A stretch of 19,724 nt of DNA, taken from assembly GCF_029626035.1 (NCBI RefSeq), contig NZ_JARUBE010000002.1, positions 1 to 19,724 on the forward strand, in the 5' to 3' direction. Below are positions 7,551 through 13,432 of this stretch, one piece after another. A program made the position numbers and the translations under genes. This stretch comes from Micromonospora sp. WMMD980. GTDB lineage: Bacteria > Actinomycetota > Actinomycetes > Mycobacteriales > Micromonosporaceae. Under the pieces are notes generated by a model. It saw nothing but the letters and a program-made list of their open reading frames with translations. It did not search any database and was not told where the DNA came from. Each line of letters opens with the position of its first letter. The stretch's first letter is position 1.

Positions 7551-7897
7551 CGGGCGCCGCCACGGCGAGAGTCGTTGCTGGCGGTGTAGAGCGCGATGTC
7601 GCAGTCGCCCCGCGCTCCGCGGTGCTCGAAGGGCAGCCGGTGGTACGGGCCGTCGCAGTCCTCGGTGACGCCCGGCTCGCCGACCAGGGCGATGCCCAGC
7701 GCGTCGATGGTGTCCTTGCGCTGCTCAAAGGTGCCTTGGTGGGCCACGGCTTGGAGGTTGAGCTGGAGAGCGATGGGGCTGATCTCGACGTGGCCCATCA
7801 GGTCGAGCTGGTCGGCGGCGCTGCGGAGCGCGGCCGCGAGGGAAGCCGGGCTGGTGTGGAGGTCCCGGCGGATGATCGGGGTACTCTGCGTCTGCAC
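7547..7897 (-). CDS. Hypothetical protein, 116 aa
   Basis: Not recognised. The N-terminal half has a helix with hydrophobic spacing (SPASLAAALRSAADQLDLMG), the centre carries two beta-like pieces (ISPIALQLNLQAV), and the C-terminus is polar with two Cys (EDCDGPY, GDCDIALYT). No TM segment or catalytic motif is seen. The GTG start at 7897 is well supported by GAGGAG 7 bases upstream; this gene follows a 73-bp gap with a hairpin, and is the first of a run of twelve genes joined by 4-base overlaps. Confidence 0.62.
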   Translation of the reverse strand: MQTQSTPIIRRDLHTSPASLAAALRSAADQLDLMGHVEISPIALQLNLQAVAHQGTFEQRKDTIDALGIALVGEPGVTEDCDGPYHRLPFEHRGARGDCDIALYTASNDSRRGGAR

Positions 7898-7933
7898 TTG
7901 GACTCCTCGTGTTGGGCTTGGATCCGGGTGGGG

Positions 7934-7961
7934 AGCCCCTGCCGGTCGGACGGCGGGGGCT
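7934..7961 (-). terminator. Hairpin between operon genes
   Basis: An 11-bp stem with one G-T wobble (AGCCCCTGCCG, 7934-7944, with 7951-7961) and a 6-base loop. It lies in the 73-bp gap between the 62-aa gene and the 116-aa gene. No T-tract follows on the minus strand, so partial termination or RNA processing is as likely as full termination. It would separate expression of the repressor-proximal genes from the rest of the operon. Confidence 0.45.
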
Positions 7962-7970
7962 TCGTCGTGC

Positions 7971-8159
7971 TCAGGCCGCTGCGTTCTTCGCGGCGGCCTT
8001 GCGCCGCCAGATGGCGACCTGGATCTCGGCGAGTGCCTGCGACAGCGCCTCGGTGGCGGCGCGGCCGGCGGGGCTGTCCGGGTCGATCGGGGCGACCTTC
8101 GGGACTCGGGGGCCGGACGGCGGCGGCGGCGTCTGTGGGCCGCTGGGCGGGTGCGTCAC
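7971..8159 (-). CDS. Small hypothetical protein next to repressor, 62 aa
   Basis: Unknown. Starts with a Pro-rich segment (HPPSGPQTPPPPSGP) followed by one amphipathic, probably long helix (AGRAATEALSQALAEIQVAIWRR, read in pieces) and a Lys/Ala tail (KAAAKNAAA). The GTG start overlaps the XRE repressor stop (GTGA) and has GAGGT 7 bases upstream. The position directly behind the repressor suggests co-expression from the same leaderless transcript; it could be a co-regulator, but there is no direct sign. Confidence 0.6.
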   Translation of the reverse strand: MTHPPSGPQTPPPPSGPRVPKVAPIDPDSPAGRAATEALSQALAEIQVAIWRRKAAAKNAAA

Positions 8160-8401
8160 GGCGCGACCTCGAACAGCTCGTCGACGGTGGAGCCGAGGGA
8201 CTCGGCGATGCGCATGGCAACCCGCAGGGTGGGCGTCTGCCCCTTGCGGATGCGCCAGAGGGTGGCCCGGTCGAGGCCGAGCAGGTTCGCCCGGTCCTGC
8301 TCGGTGTCCGCGAGGGATGTCGCGAGCCGATCGAACACGTCGGTTCGCAGCCGGATCGGCGACGATGCTGCAATGTCGCCTCGTGTCGGTGCTGCACTCA
8401 T
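8156..8401 (-). CDS. XRE-family HTH repressor, first gene of leftward operon
   Basis: 81 residues, essentially a single Cro/CI-type HTH: DRANLLGLDRATLWRIRKGQ (helices 2-3) followed by TPTLRVAMRIAESLGSTVDELFEV, the usual ending of an XRE domain. It would bind as a dimer to short palindromes. The ATG at 8401-8399 was chosen because a promoter (-10 TACGGT) ends only 7 bases upstream, which predicts a leaderless mRNA starting at or next to this ATG, and because operator 8390-8407 covers the start. A longer frame from further upstream crosses that promoter and an operator. It is divergent from a second XRE gene, so the pair probably forms a two-repressor switch between the replication operon and the integrase operon. 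Confidence 0.85.
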   Translation of the reverse strand: MSAAPTRGDIAASSPIRLRTDVFDRLATSLADTEQDRANLLGLDRATLWRIRKGQTPTLRVAMRIAESLGSTVDELFEVAP

Positions 8402-8407
8402 GCAGCA
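8390..8407. promoter_or_regulatory. Operator 1, over the leftward start codon
   Basis: Perfect inverted repeat TGCTGCA-CTCA-TGCAGCA: 7-bp arms and a 4-bp spacer. It covers the ATG of the leftward XRE gene. Same design as the two other operators in this gap. Confidence 0.7.
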
Positions 8408-8408
8408 G

Positions 8409-8438
8409 ACCGTACGCCGCAACACGGTGATGTTGCAA
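8409..8438 (-). promoter_or_regulatory. Promoter of the leftward operon, leaderless
   Basis: On the minus strand: -35 TTGCAA (8438-8433), 18-bp spacer, -10 TACGGT (8414-8409), then 7 bases to the ATG of the XRE gene. The -35 lies inside operator 8431-8448 and the start site inside operator 8390-8407. Confidence 0.6.
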
Positions 8439-8448
8439 CCATGCAACA
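8431..8448. promoter_or_regulatory. Operator 2, over the leftward -35
   Basis: Perfect inverted repeat TGTTGCA-ACCA-TGCAACA: 7-bp arms, 4-bp spacer. It contains the -35 of the leftward promoter. Its centre is 41 bp from operator 1 and 63 bp from operator 3. Confidence 0.72.
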
Positions 8449-8449
8449 C

Positions 8450-8467
8450 ATCAGCCGTTCGGCTGAT
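8450..8467. promoter_or_regulatory. Inverted repeat between the divergent promoters
   Basis: 8-bp arms (ATCAGCCG/CGGCTGAT) around a TT centre. It is of a different sequence from the TGCA operators and abuts the -35 of the rightward promoter (8468). It may be a site for the second XRE protein or a further factor. Confidence 0.5.
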
Positions 8468-8496
8468 TTGAGCGCGACCGGTCGGGCACCTACCGT
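8468..8496 (+). promoter_or_regulatory. Promoter of the integrase operon, leaderless
   Basis: -35 TTGAGC (8468-8473), 17-bp spacer, -10 TACCGT (8491-8496), then 7 bases to ATG 8504. No Shine-Dalgarno lies between -10 and ATG, so the transcript should be leaderless. Operator 3 overlaps the -10 end and the start codon. Confidence 0.6.
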
Positions 8497-8511
8497 TGCA
8501 CGCATGCAACG
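8494..8511. promoter_or_regulatory. Operator 3, over the rightward start codon
   Basis: Perfect inverted repeat CGTTGCA-CGCA-TGCAACG: 7-bp arms, 4-bp spacer; differs from operator 2 only at the outermost pair and the spacer. It covers the ATG of the rightward XRE gene at 8504. Confidence 0.72.
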
Positions 8512-9067
8512 TGGAGAGAGTGACGTCCGTCTACTTCGGCGCAGACGCCAGAGGATGCGGCAAGAGCGCCACACCACCCACCCAGACCCCCCGCGACCTG
8601 CGGAAATGCACGGCGGGCTGCTCTACGGTGTGCACGTGGGCACCACTCCAGCACCCCAACGCGGCACCTGGGCCGCATACGTGCGCGCCACCCGCGAGCA
8701 CGTCGGGATGAGCAAGGTTGAGCTCGCCCGCCGCCTCAGCGTGGACCGCGGCACGATCGGTCGCTGGGAGTCCGGGGAGAGCCGGCCTGAGAGGGCGCCC
8801 GTCGTCGAGGCATTCGCGGGCCTCTTCGGCCTGGACCCGGACGAAGCCCTCGCCGCGGCAGGGCTCCGCAGCGGCACCACTGCGCAGACCCGACCCTCGC
8901 GCGATGTGCCCCTCGACCCCGACCTGAAGATCATCATGCGTCGGTTGACCAGCCCAGACGCCAGCGAGGCCGAGAAGGCCACCATCCGGGCCACACTGCG
9001 CTACCTGGCTCAGGTAGCCGAGCAGCAGGAGCGCGGCACGCAGAGGCCGGACCGCGCCGCGAGCTGA
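8504..9067 (+). CDS. XRE-family HTH regulator, co-transcribed with the integrase
   Basis: 187 residues. An N-terminal basic, probably flexible stretch (res. 1-53, with RLLRRRRQRMRQER) precedes a clear XRE HTH (res. 56-112: TWAAYVRATREHVGMSKVELA, RLSVDRGTIGRWESGESRP in pieces, with the GRWESGE signature) and a C-terminal helical tail (150-180) that may dimerise. The leaderless ATG at 8504 fits the promoter geometry; ATG 8608 or GTG 8638 are alternatives that would drop the basic arm, and a TACGGT lies 6 bases before GTG 8638, so a second leaderless start is conceivable. Its stop overlaps the recombinase start (TGATG), so it very likely controls or accompanies integration/excision. Confidence 0.85.
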   Translation: MQRGESDVRLLRRRRQRMRQERHTTHPDPPRPAEMHGGLLYGVHVGTTPAPQRGTWAAYVRATREHVGMSKVELARRLSVDRGTIGRWESGESRPERAPVVEAFAGLFGLDPDEALAAAGLRSGTTAQTRPSRDVPLDPDLKIIMRRLTSPDASEAEKATIRATLRYLAQVAEQQERGTQRPDRAAS

Positions 9068-10494
9068 TGCCCCGCCGCCGCCCGCTCGCCGCCGTTCCGG
9101 ACCGACCGACCCGCGTCGTCCTCTACGTGCGCGTCAGCTCGTTGATGGGGAGGTCAGGAGACGATTTCCACTCGCCCGACGTGCAGACCGCGGCGATGCG
9201 CCGCGCCACCCACGGCATGACCGAAGTCGCCGTCATCGACGACATCGACGTCACCGGCACCCACTTCAGCCGCGAGGGCATCGACCGGGTACGGGCGCTC
9301 GCCCGCTCCGGCCAGCTCGACGCCCTCGCCGTCTACGACGTGTCGCGCTTCGGCCGCGACGTCCTGGAGAGCCTGCTCTTCCTGCGCGAGCTGGCGGCCG
9401 ACGGCGTGCGGATCATCTCCGCCACCGAGCACATCGACACGTCCACGCCGGCCGGCGAGATGATGCTGATCAACATGCTGAACGTGGCCCAGTACCGGGC
9501 CCGGGAGATCGGCCGCGGCTGGTCCGCCGCGATCGCCCGCCGCGCCGACCGCGGCCAGCACCACGGCCGCCCCCTCGGCTACGTCAAGCAGGGCAAGCGC
9601 CTCACCCCGGACCTGACGCTCGGGCCGGCGATCACCGAGGTGTTCCGCCGGTACGCCGCCGACGAGCCGATCGGCGAGGTCACCGCCTACCTGGCCGGGG
9701 TGCGCGCCACCCCGATGCACACCCCGAACGTGAAGAAGCTGCTCGGGAACCCGGCGTACCTCGGTCTGGTCGTCGCCGGCGACCAGGTGTTACCCGGCGA
9801 GCACGACGCCCTGACCGACCCGGACACGTGGATCCGGGTGCAACGCCGGCTCGCCCGGGAAGCGGGAACCCCGCCGCGGGCGCTGGCGCACACCTGGTCG
9901 CTGGTGGGCCTCGTCGAATGCCCGCAGGGTCACCGGCTTCAGCGGCAGGGGGACCGCCTCGTCTGCGGGCAGGGCCGCGGCGACGTGAAGGGCGGCGGCT
10001 GCCCGGGTGTGGGCCGCCCGCTGCTGGCCCGGGTGGAGGACGAGGTGCTCGCCCAGGTCGCCGACTACGCGCGGCGGCTGCGCACCGACGCCGGGACGCG
10101 GGCGGCGCGGCTGGCCCGGGCTACCGCCGGGCGCGCGGATCGGGGGCGGCTGGAGCGGGAGGTGGCCGAGGCCCGGGCCGCGATGGTGAAGCTGGCCACG
10201 CGCAACGCGCTCGACCAGCTACCCGACGCCGTCTACCAGGAGGCCCTGTCCGGCCTGCGCCGTACGGAGCAGGCAGCCGCCGCCGAGCTGGCCCGCCTGG
10301 CGCCGGCGGTGGAGGTGCCCGACCCGGAGCGGGAGGCGACGGCGGTGGAGACGCTGCTTCGGTTGTGGCCGGACATGACGATGGCCGAGCGCGGGAAGGC
10401 GCTACGCGCGGTGGTCGAGCGGGTCGTGGTCCGGCCGGCGGAGCACTGGCGGCAGCCGGAGAATGAGCGCGTGGAAGTGCAATTCCGCTGGTAG
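9067..10494 (+). CDS. int: Large serine recombinase (integrase)
   Basis: 475 residues, typical for a large serine integrase, which inserts and excises an element by cutting both DNA strands of two short att sites. Seen: catalytic-domain start LYVRVSS (Tyr20, Arg22, nucleophile Ser24), DVSRFGRD (91-98) with the conserved Arg pair, the recombinase domain with VKKLLGNPAYLG (222-233), a zinc-ribbon region with Cys285, His289, Cys300 and Cys312, a coiled coil (about 345-412) and a C-terminal segment typical of the family. The zinc ribbon has CPQGH in place of the usual paired Cys. The ATG shares one base with the preceding stop. No recombination directionality factor is obvious nearby; the excisionase-like gene at the right end is one candidate. 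Confidence 0.95.
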   Translation: MPRRRPLAAVPDRPTRVVLYVRVSSLMGRSGDDFHSPDVQTAAMRRATHGMTEVAVIDDIDVTGTHFSREGIDRVRALARSGQLDALAVYDVSRFGRDVLESLLFLRELAADGVRIISATEHIDTSTPAGEMMLINMLNVAQYRAREIGRGWSAAIARRADRGQHHGRPLGYVKQGKRLTPDLTLGPAITEVFRRYAADEPIGEVTAYLAGVRATPMHTPNVKKLLGNPAYLGLVVAGDQVLPGEHDALTDPDTWIRVQRRLAREAGTPPRALAHTWSLVGLVECPQGHRLQRQGDRLVCGQGRGDVKGGGCPGVGRPLLARVEDEVLAQVADYARRLRTDAGTRAARLARATAGRADRGRLEREVAEARAAMVKLATRNALDQLPDAVYQEALSGLRRTEQAAAAELARLAPAVEVPDPEREATAVETLLRLWPDMTMAERGKALRAVVERVVVRPAEHWRQPENERVEVQFRW

Positions 10495-10502
10495 CAGTTC
10501 TC

Positions 10503-10544
10503 GCACTTTCTAATACTCCACGATCGTGGAGAATTGCAAAGTGC
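10503..10544. other. Candidate attachment site: 42-bp nested dyad after the integrase
   Basis: A perfect 16-bp palindrome (10516-10531, CTCCACGATCGTGGAG) is flanked at equal distance (6 bp) by GCACTTT (10503-10509) and AAAGTGC (10538-10544), all sharing one centre at 10523/10524. The size and symmetry suit a serine-integrase att site, and the block is AT-rich relative to its surroundings. It lies 8 bp behind the integrase stop and 16 bp before the stop of the convergent gene, so a bidirectional terminator is the main alternative, although no T-tract follows on either strand. Confidence 0.5.
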
Positions 10545-10560
10545 TATTAGCCGTGTGTGA

Positions 10561-11010
10561 TCAGCTGGTTCTGGTGCCGTTGAGCAGGCGCATGCCGATG
10601 CGTTCGACGGCTTCGGCGCTGGCGGGGTCGAGGTCGGCGTCGCGCTTCGCCGCTTCGATGAGCAGCGCGTCGACGGCGACGAGGAGTTCGTGGTGCTGTT
10701 CGGCCTGGCCCCGCCGTACGACGTAGCCGACGGCCAGGACGACGGCGACGGGTGCGAGGACGGTGGCGAACCCGACGTAGACGAGGTGGCCGAACAGCGC
10801 CTGGTGGTTGTGCCACATGGCGACGGCCCAGGCGAGTCCCATCCAGCTGGCCGGTGCGGCGATGGTGGCGGCGACGAGCAGCCCTCGGTGCCACCGGCCG
10901 GGTCCGTGGGCGGTGCGCTGCTCCCGTTCGGCTTTGTCGTGGGCTCGCTGGTGGGCGATGGCGAGCCGGATCGGTGCTGCGGCGGCTGTGTTGTCACTCC
11001 TGTTCGACAT
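10561..11010 (-). CDS. Two-TM membrane protein, 149 aa
   Basis: Unknown function. The N-terminal 40 residues are hydrophilic and basic (HQRAHDKAEREQR), followed by two hydrophobic helices (about res. 43-66 and 76-99), then a soluble helical tail (105-149). Both ends would be cytoplasmic. Small two-TM proteins of this type are frequent in actinomycete conjugative elements as Spd-like or superinfection proteins, but this one is not recognisable by sequence. ATG 11010 is preferred over GTG 11022 because GGGGGA lies 6 bases before it. It is convergent with the integrase and separated from it by the dyad. Confidence 0.65.
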   Translation of the reverse strand: MSNRSDNTAAAAPIRLAIAHQRAHDKAEREQRTAHGPGRWHRGLLVAATIAAPASWMGLAWAVAMWHNHQALFGHLVYVGFATVLAPVAVVLAVGYVVRRGQAEQHHELLVAVDALLIEAAKRDADLDPASAEAVERIGMRLLNGTRTS

Positions 11011-11032
11011 GACGTCCCCCACATGATCACTG

Positions 11033-11052
11033 AGCGCGCACCCCCGCGCGCT
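11033..11052 (-). other. Stem-loop in the leader of the two-TM gene
   Basis: 7-bp arms AGCGCGC/GCGCGCT with a 6-base C/G loop, between the predicted promoter and the ATG. It could be a leader hairpin affecting translation or an operator. Confidence 0.4.
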
Positions 11053-11072
11053 TTCTGCAAGGTAGATCGCCG

Positions 11073-11101
11073 ATCATGCGCCCGGCCTGCACGACACTCA
11101 A
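11073..11101 (-). promoter_or_regulatory. Promoter of the two-TM gene
   Basis: Minus strand -35 TTGAGT (11101-11096), 17-bp spacer, -10 CATGAT (11078-11073). It predicts a leader of about 55 bases. It is read from consensus similarity only. Confidence 0.45.
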
Positions 11102-11144
11102 GAAGTTTCAGCCAACAACGAAAAATCCCGCACCGGCCGTAACG

Positions 11145-11159
11145 TGTGCGTAACGCACA
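11145..11159 (-). other. Short inverted repeat behind the GntR gene
   Basis: TGTGCG-TAA-CGCACA, 6-bp arms, 8 bases behind the GntR stop. On the minus strand a TTTTT run follows about 20 bases later. It may be a weak terminator for gntR or an operator upstream of the two-TM gene. Confidence 0.35.
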
Positions 11160-11166
11160 TTCCCGG

Positions 11167-11577
11167 TCAGCTGAACGTGAGTTCCACGCGGTCTGCCGCG
11201 TACACGCCACGCACCCGGCCGCCGAGCGTCACGACCAGGACGGGCACCACGGCGCCCGGCTCGATGCCCAGCTCGGCGCGCTCGGCCTCGGTGGGCATCC
11301 GCGACCGCACCCGGGCGCCGCGAGGGACCTTCACCTGCTCGCGCGGCTGCTCGTCGACCACCCGCGTACCGTAGCCCCGCTCGGCGACGACGAGGCCTTC
11401 CACGCGCAGCGCGGCCAGCGCCCGGCGGATGGTCTCCCGACTGACCCCGTACCGGTGCTCCAGCGCCTTGATGGACGGCACGGCGCTGCCCGGTGTGAGC
11501 TGGCCGGTGATGATCTGGTCCCGCAGGGCGTCGGCGAGCTGCCGGAAGAGCGGCCGGTCCAGGTGGGGGTCGAGCAC
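11167..11577 (-). CDS. Short GntR-family transcriptional regulator
   Basis: 136 residues. Residues 7-75 are a standard GntR winged helix: PLFRQLADALRDQIITGQL, PGSAVPSIKALEHRYGVSR, ETIRRALAALRVEGLVV, RGYGTRVV. The C-terminal part (80-136) is short and beta-rich and ends in VYAADRVELTF; it is too small for a complete UTRA ligand domain. Short GntR proteins of this type commonly repress transfer genes of Streptomyces-type conjugative elements, which would fit the TraB cluster here, though it is not adjacent. The GTG start at 11577 is preceded by TACCGT (11589-11584) with 6 bases between, suggesting a leaderless mRNA; a -35 is not convincing. It diverges from the XRE/DUF5753 gene. Confidence 0.85.
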   Translation of the reverse strand: MLDPHLDRPLFRQLADALRDQIITGQLTPGSAVPSIKALEHRYGVSRETIRRALAALRVEGLVVAERGYGTRVVDEQPREQVKVPRGARVRSRMPTEAERAELGIEPGAVVPVLVVTLGGRVRGVYAADRVELTFS

Positions 11578-11772
11578 GGTCGCACGGTACGGACCGCACA
11601 CGCCTTCACATCCCGGCACCCGGGGATCCCGGGGTCCCCCTTGCGCGTGGTGGAGGGCCCGGCTGACGCGGCCAGGCCCTCCGCCCCGACCCGCGTCGAG
11701 GGTGCATCCCAGCGTATCGGGGCACACCGATCCAGGTAACGCCGTCGCCGGTGCGCATTGAGTACGCTCATG

Positions 11773-11790
11773 TCGTGCCGACCGGCACGA
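11773..11790. promoter_or_regulatory. Operator-like palindrome before the XRE/DUF5753 gene
   Basis: TCGTGCCG-AC-CGGCACGA: perfect 8-bp arms and a 2-bp centre. It lies just behind a possible -10 (TACGCT, 11763-11768) and before the Shine-Dalgarno at 11805-11810, the place of an autoregulatory operator. Confidence 0.55.
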
Positions 11791-11818
11791 TTCGACTCGG
11801 CAAAGGAAGGTCGGACCG

Positions 11819-12709
11819 GTGACCCCGAACCCGCTGGCCCGCCAGCGGCGGCTCTCCGCCGCGCTGCTGAAGCTGCGACTCGACCGCGGCATCAACCACG
11901 CCGAGCTGAGCCGGCGCAGCGGCATCTCCGCCTCGGTGATCTCCCGGACCGAGAACCCGTTCGGCGACGTGCACCGTCGCGCCAATCTGCTGTCCATCCG
12001 GCGGCTGCTCGACGCCCTTGAGGTGCCGCGCGGCGGGCCTGACTGGACGCGCATCGAGGCGTACGCCGAGGACGCGCTCACCGGCCGCTGGTGGGACGCG
12101 CCTGCCCACAGCCGGATGGGCGACGGGCAGCGCACCTGGGCGCTCGTCGAGGCGGGTGCGTCGATGATCCGCGAGTACGCCGGCATGCTGCTTCCCGGTC
12201 TCGTGCAGACTCCCGAGTACGCCCACCACCGGGTTCTCGCGGTCACGGGGGACGGACCGATCACCGACACCGACGCGATCGTGCGGGGCCGGATGCAGCG
12301 GCAGAGGCAGAGCGTCGGCGGTGGTGAAGCGAACTACGAGCTGGTCTTGGAGGAGCAGGCGATCCGCCGACGGCCGGTGCCCGCCGACGTGATGCTGAAG
12401 CAGCTGCACCACCTCCTGGCGCTGATCGGCGCCGAGCACGTCAGCGTGCGGGTGGTGCCGCTGGACTCGCAGCAGTTGGCCGACGGCTACGCCCCTCGGG
12501 CGCCGTACAGCCACGTGAGCTACCCCGACATGGACGATCCGCCGATCGTGGTGGTCGACAACGTGACGAAAGCGCTACTCGTCACGGAGCCGGAGGACGT
12601 GTCGGGGTACGCGCAGTTGCATCTGCGGCTGCGTGAGGCCGCACTGTCTGACGCGGACAGTGCGGCGTACATCCGCGAGGCGGCCGACAAGCTGGCCGCC
12701 ACGATGTGA
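11819..12709 (+). CDS. XRE HTH regulator with DUF5753 domain
   Basis: 296 residues. N-terminal XRE HTH (about 12-68: KLRLDRGINHAELSRRSGIS, SVISRTENP) followed by the DUF5753 domain (about 108-290) with its signature MIREYAGMLLPGLVQTPEYA. The family is greatly expanded in filamentous actinomycetes, usually next to a DUF397 gene as here, and is linked to development and antibiotic control; some pairs have been proposed to act like toxin-antitoxin or anti-repressor pairs. Start GTG has GGAAGG 8 bases upstream. The palindrome at 11773-11790 suggests autoregulation. The pair may be cargo rather than an element core gene. Confidence 0.92.
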   Translation: MTPNPLARQRRLSAALLKLRLDRGINHAELSRRSGISASVISRTENPFGDVHRRANLLSIRRLLDALEVPRGGPDWTRIEAYAEDALTGRWWDAPAHSRMGDGQRTWALVEAGASMIREYAGMLLPGLVQTPEYAHHRVLAVTGDGPITDTDAIVRGRMQRQRQSVGGGEANYELVLEEQAIRRRPVPADVMLKQLHHLLALIGAEHVSVRVVPLDSQQLADGYAPRAPYSHVSYPDMDDPPIVVVDNVTKALLVTEPEDVSGYAQLHLRLREAALSDADSAAYIREAADKLAATM

Positions 12710-12718
12710 GGAGATCCG

Positions 12719-12955
12719 ATGTCCGACCCGCGATTCAGCAACACCACTGACCCGCGCTTCGCCGCGTGGGAGAAGAGCCCGGAGTCCGGCGGCAACGAGG
12801 GGTGCATCTACCTCTCGGTGGCGGCCGACGGATCGGGGGACGTGGCCGTGGCCGACAGCAAGGCCGGCGCGGATGCGCCGATCCAGGTCTACAACCGGGC
12901 GGAGTGGACGGCGTTCCTGGCCGGGGCGAAGGCCGGGGCGTTCGACCACATCTGA
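12719..12955 (+). CDS. DUF397 family protein
   Basis: 78 residues with the DUF397 pattern: FAAWEKSPESGGNEGCIYL (W and KS, then a Cys), VAVADSKAGADAPIQVY and the end EWTAFLAGAKAGAFDH. In most members the centre reads VRDSK; here it is VADSK, so the usual Arg is missing. It follows the XRE/DUF5753 gene by 9 bases with GAGGAG before the ATG, so both are on one mRNA. In this family DUF397 proteins partner with the XRE protein and modulate its DNA binding; that is known for some pairs, not shown here. Confidence 0.92.
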   Translation: MSDPRFSNTTDPRFAAWEKSPESGGNEGCIYLSVAADGSGDVAVADSKAGADAPIQVYNRAEWTAFLAGAKAGAFDHI

Positions 12956-12966
12956 TTCCTCGCGAT

Positions 12967-13010
12967 AAGAGGGCCGGCATCCCATCCGGGGTGCCGGCCC
13001 TCTTCTTGTT
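12967..13010 (+). terminator. Rho-independent terminator after the DUF397 gene
   Basis: Perfect 13-bp stem (AAGAGGGCCGGCA with TGCCGGCCCTCTT, 12967-12979 and 12992-13004) with a 12-base loop that can pair further, followed by CTTGTT. It lies 11 bases behind the DUF397 stop. Confidence 0.88.
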
Positions 13011-13261
13011 CACTATCCGTGTCGCTCTTGTGACCTTGAAGGAACGATGCGATCGTGACCAATGCGTCGGCGAATTGTTCGCTGGCGACGGATGCGGCAG
13101 TGCGAAGCCTTCAGCACCCAGAGCGTGGCTGCGGTCGCATCCGGCCGGGCACGGCGTGAGCGACAGGGCCCACTGTCCGCGAGCACCGCGCCCCGGGTAG
13201 CGGCGGCGGAGGTTGCACCACGACACCCGTCGCCGCGCCCACCCGACCGAGGGAGGCGTGT
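13011..13261. other. Intergenic stretch without recognised gene
   Basis: 251 bp between the terminator and the three-gene cassette (306 bp counted from the DUF397 stop). Only a small repeat ACGAT-GCG-ATCGT and weak TTGTGA/TTGAAG -35-like hexamers without good -10 partners are seen. A promoter for the cassette should lie here, and the last bases hold its GAGGGAGG ribosome site. Confidence 0.4.
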
Positions 13262-13432
13262 GTGGCACAGCCGATCCGTACCCTTGTCCGCCGGCTGATC
13301 GGTCGGCCCGAACCGTCGACCCGCCCAACTCTCGGGCGGCGCGTAGACGAGGCGGATGCGCGCAACGCGCGCCGCCGCCTACTCGACCAGGCGGCACGCA
13401 TCCGCAACGAGGGCGGAGGTGAGTACCGGTGA
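13262..13432 (+). CDS. Small basic hypothetical protein, 56 aa
   Basis: Unknown. Arg-rich throughout (TLVRRLIGRPEPS, GRRVDEADARNARRRLLDQAARIRNE in pieces); the second half reads as an amphipathic helix with Arg/Asp/Glu spacing. The GTG start is supported by a strong GAGGGAGG 5-7 bases upstream, and the stop overlaps the next GTG (GTGA). It is too short for the usual gene-length cut-off but its signals are good. Might bind nucleic acid or a partner protein. Confidence 0.65.
   Translation: MAQPIRTLVRRLIGRPEPSTRPTLGRRVDEADARNARRRLLDQAARIRNEGGGEYR

Noticed and set aside
8608..8640. Later start codons (ATG 8608, GTG 8638) for the 187-aa XRE gene
   Set aside because: Possible, since a TACGGT lies before GTG 8638, but the promoter and operator geometry points to ATG 8504.
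10516..10531. Ordinary rho-independent terminator for int
   Set aside because: No T-tract on either strand and the dyad extends symmetrically to 42 bp, more like a protein-binding or att site; not fully excluded.
10233..11210. 325-residue minus frame across the integrase end, the dyad and the two-TM gene
   Set aside because: Crosses the coding end of the integrase and is Ser/Thr/Pro/Arg-rich without structure; the two-TM protein lies in another frame with a ribosome site.
11584..11612. Complete promoter for the GntR gene
   Set aside because: The -10 TACCGT is good but no acceptable -35 lies 16-18 bp upstream, so only the -10 is mentioned with the gene.
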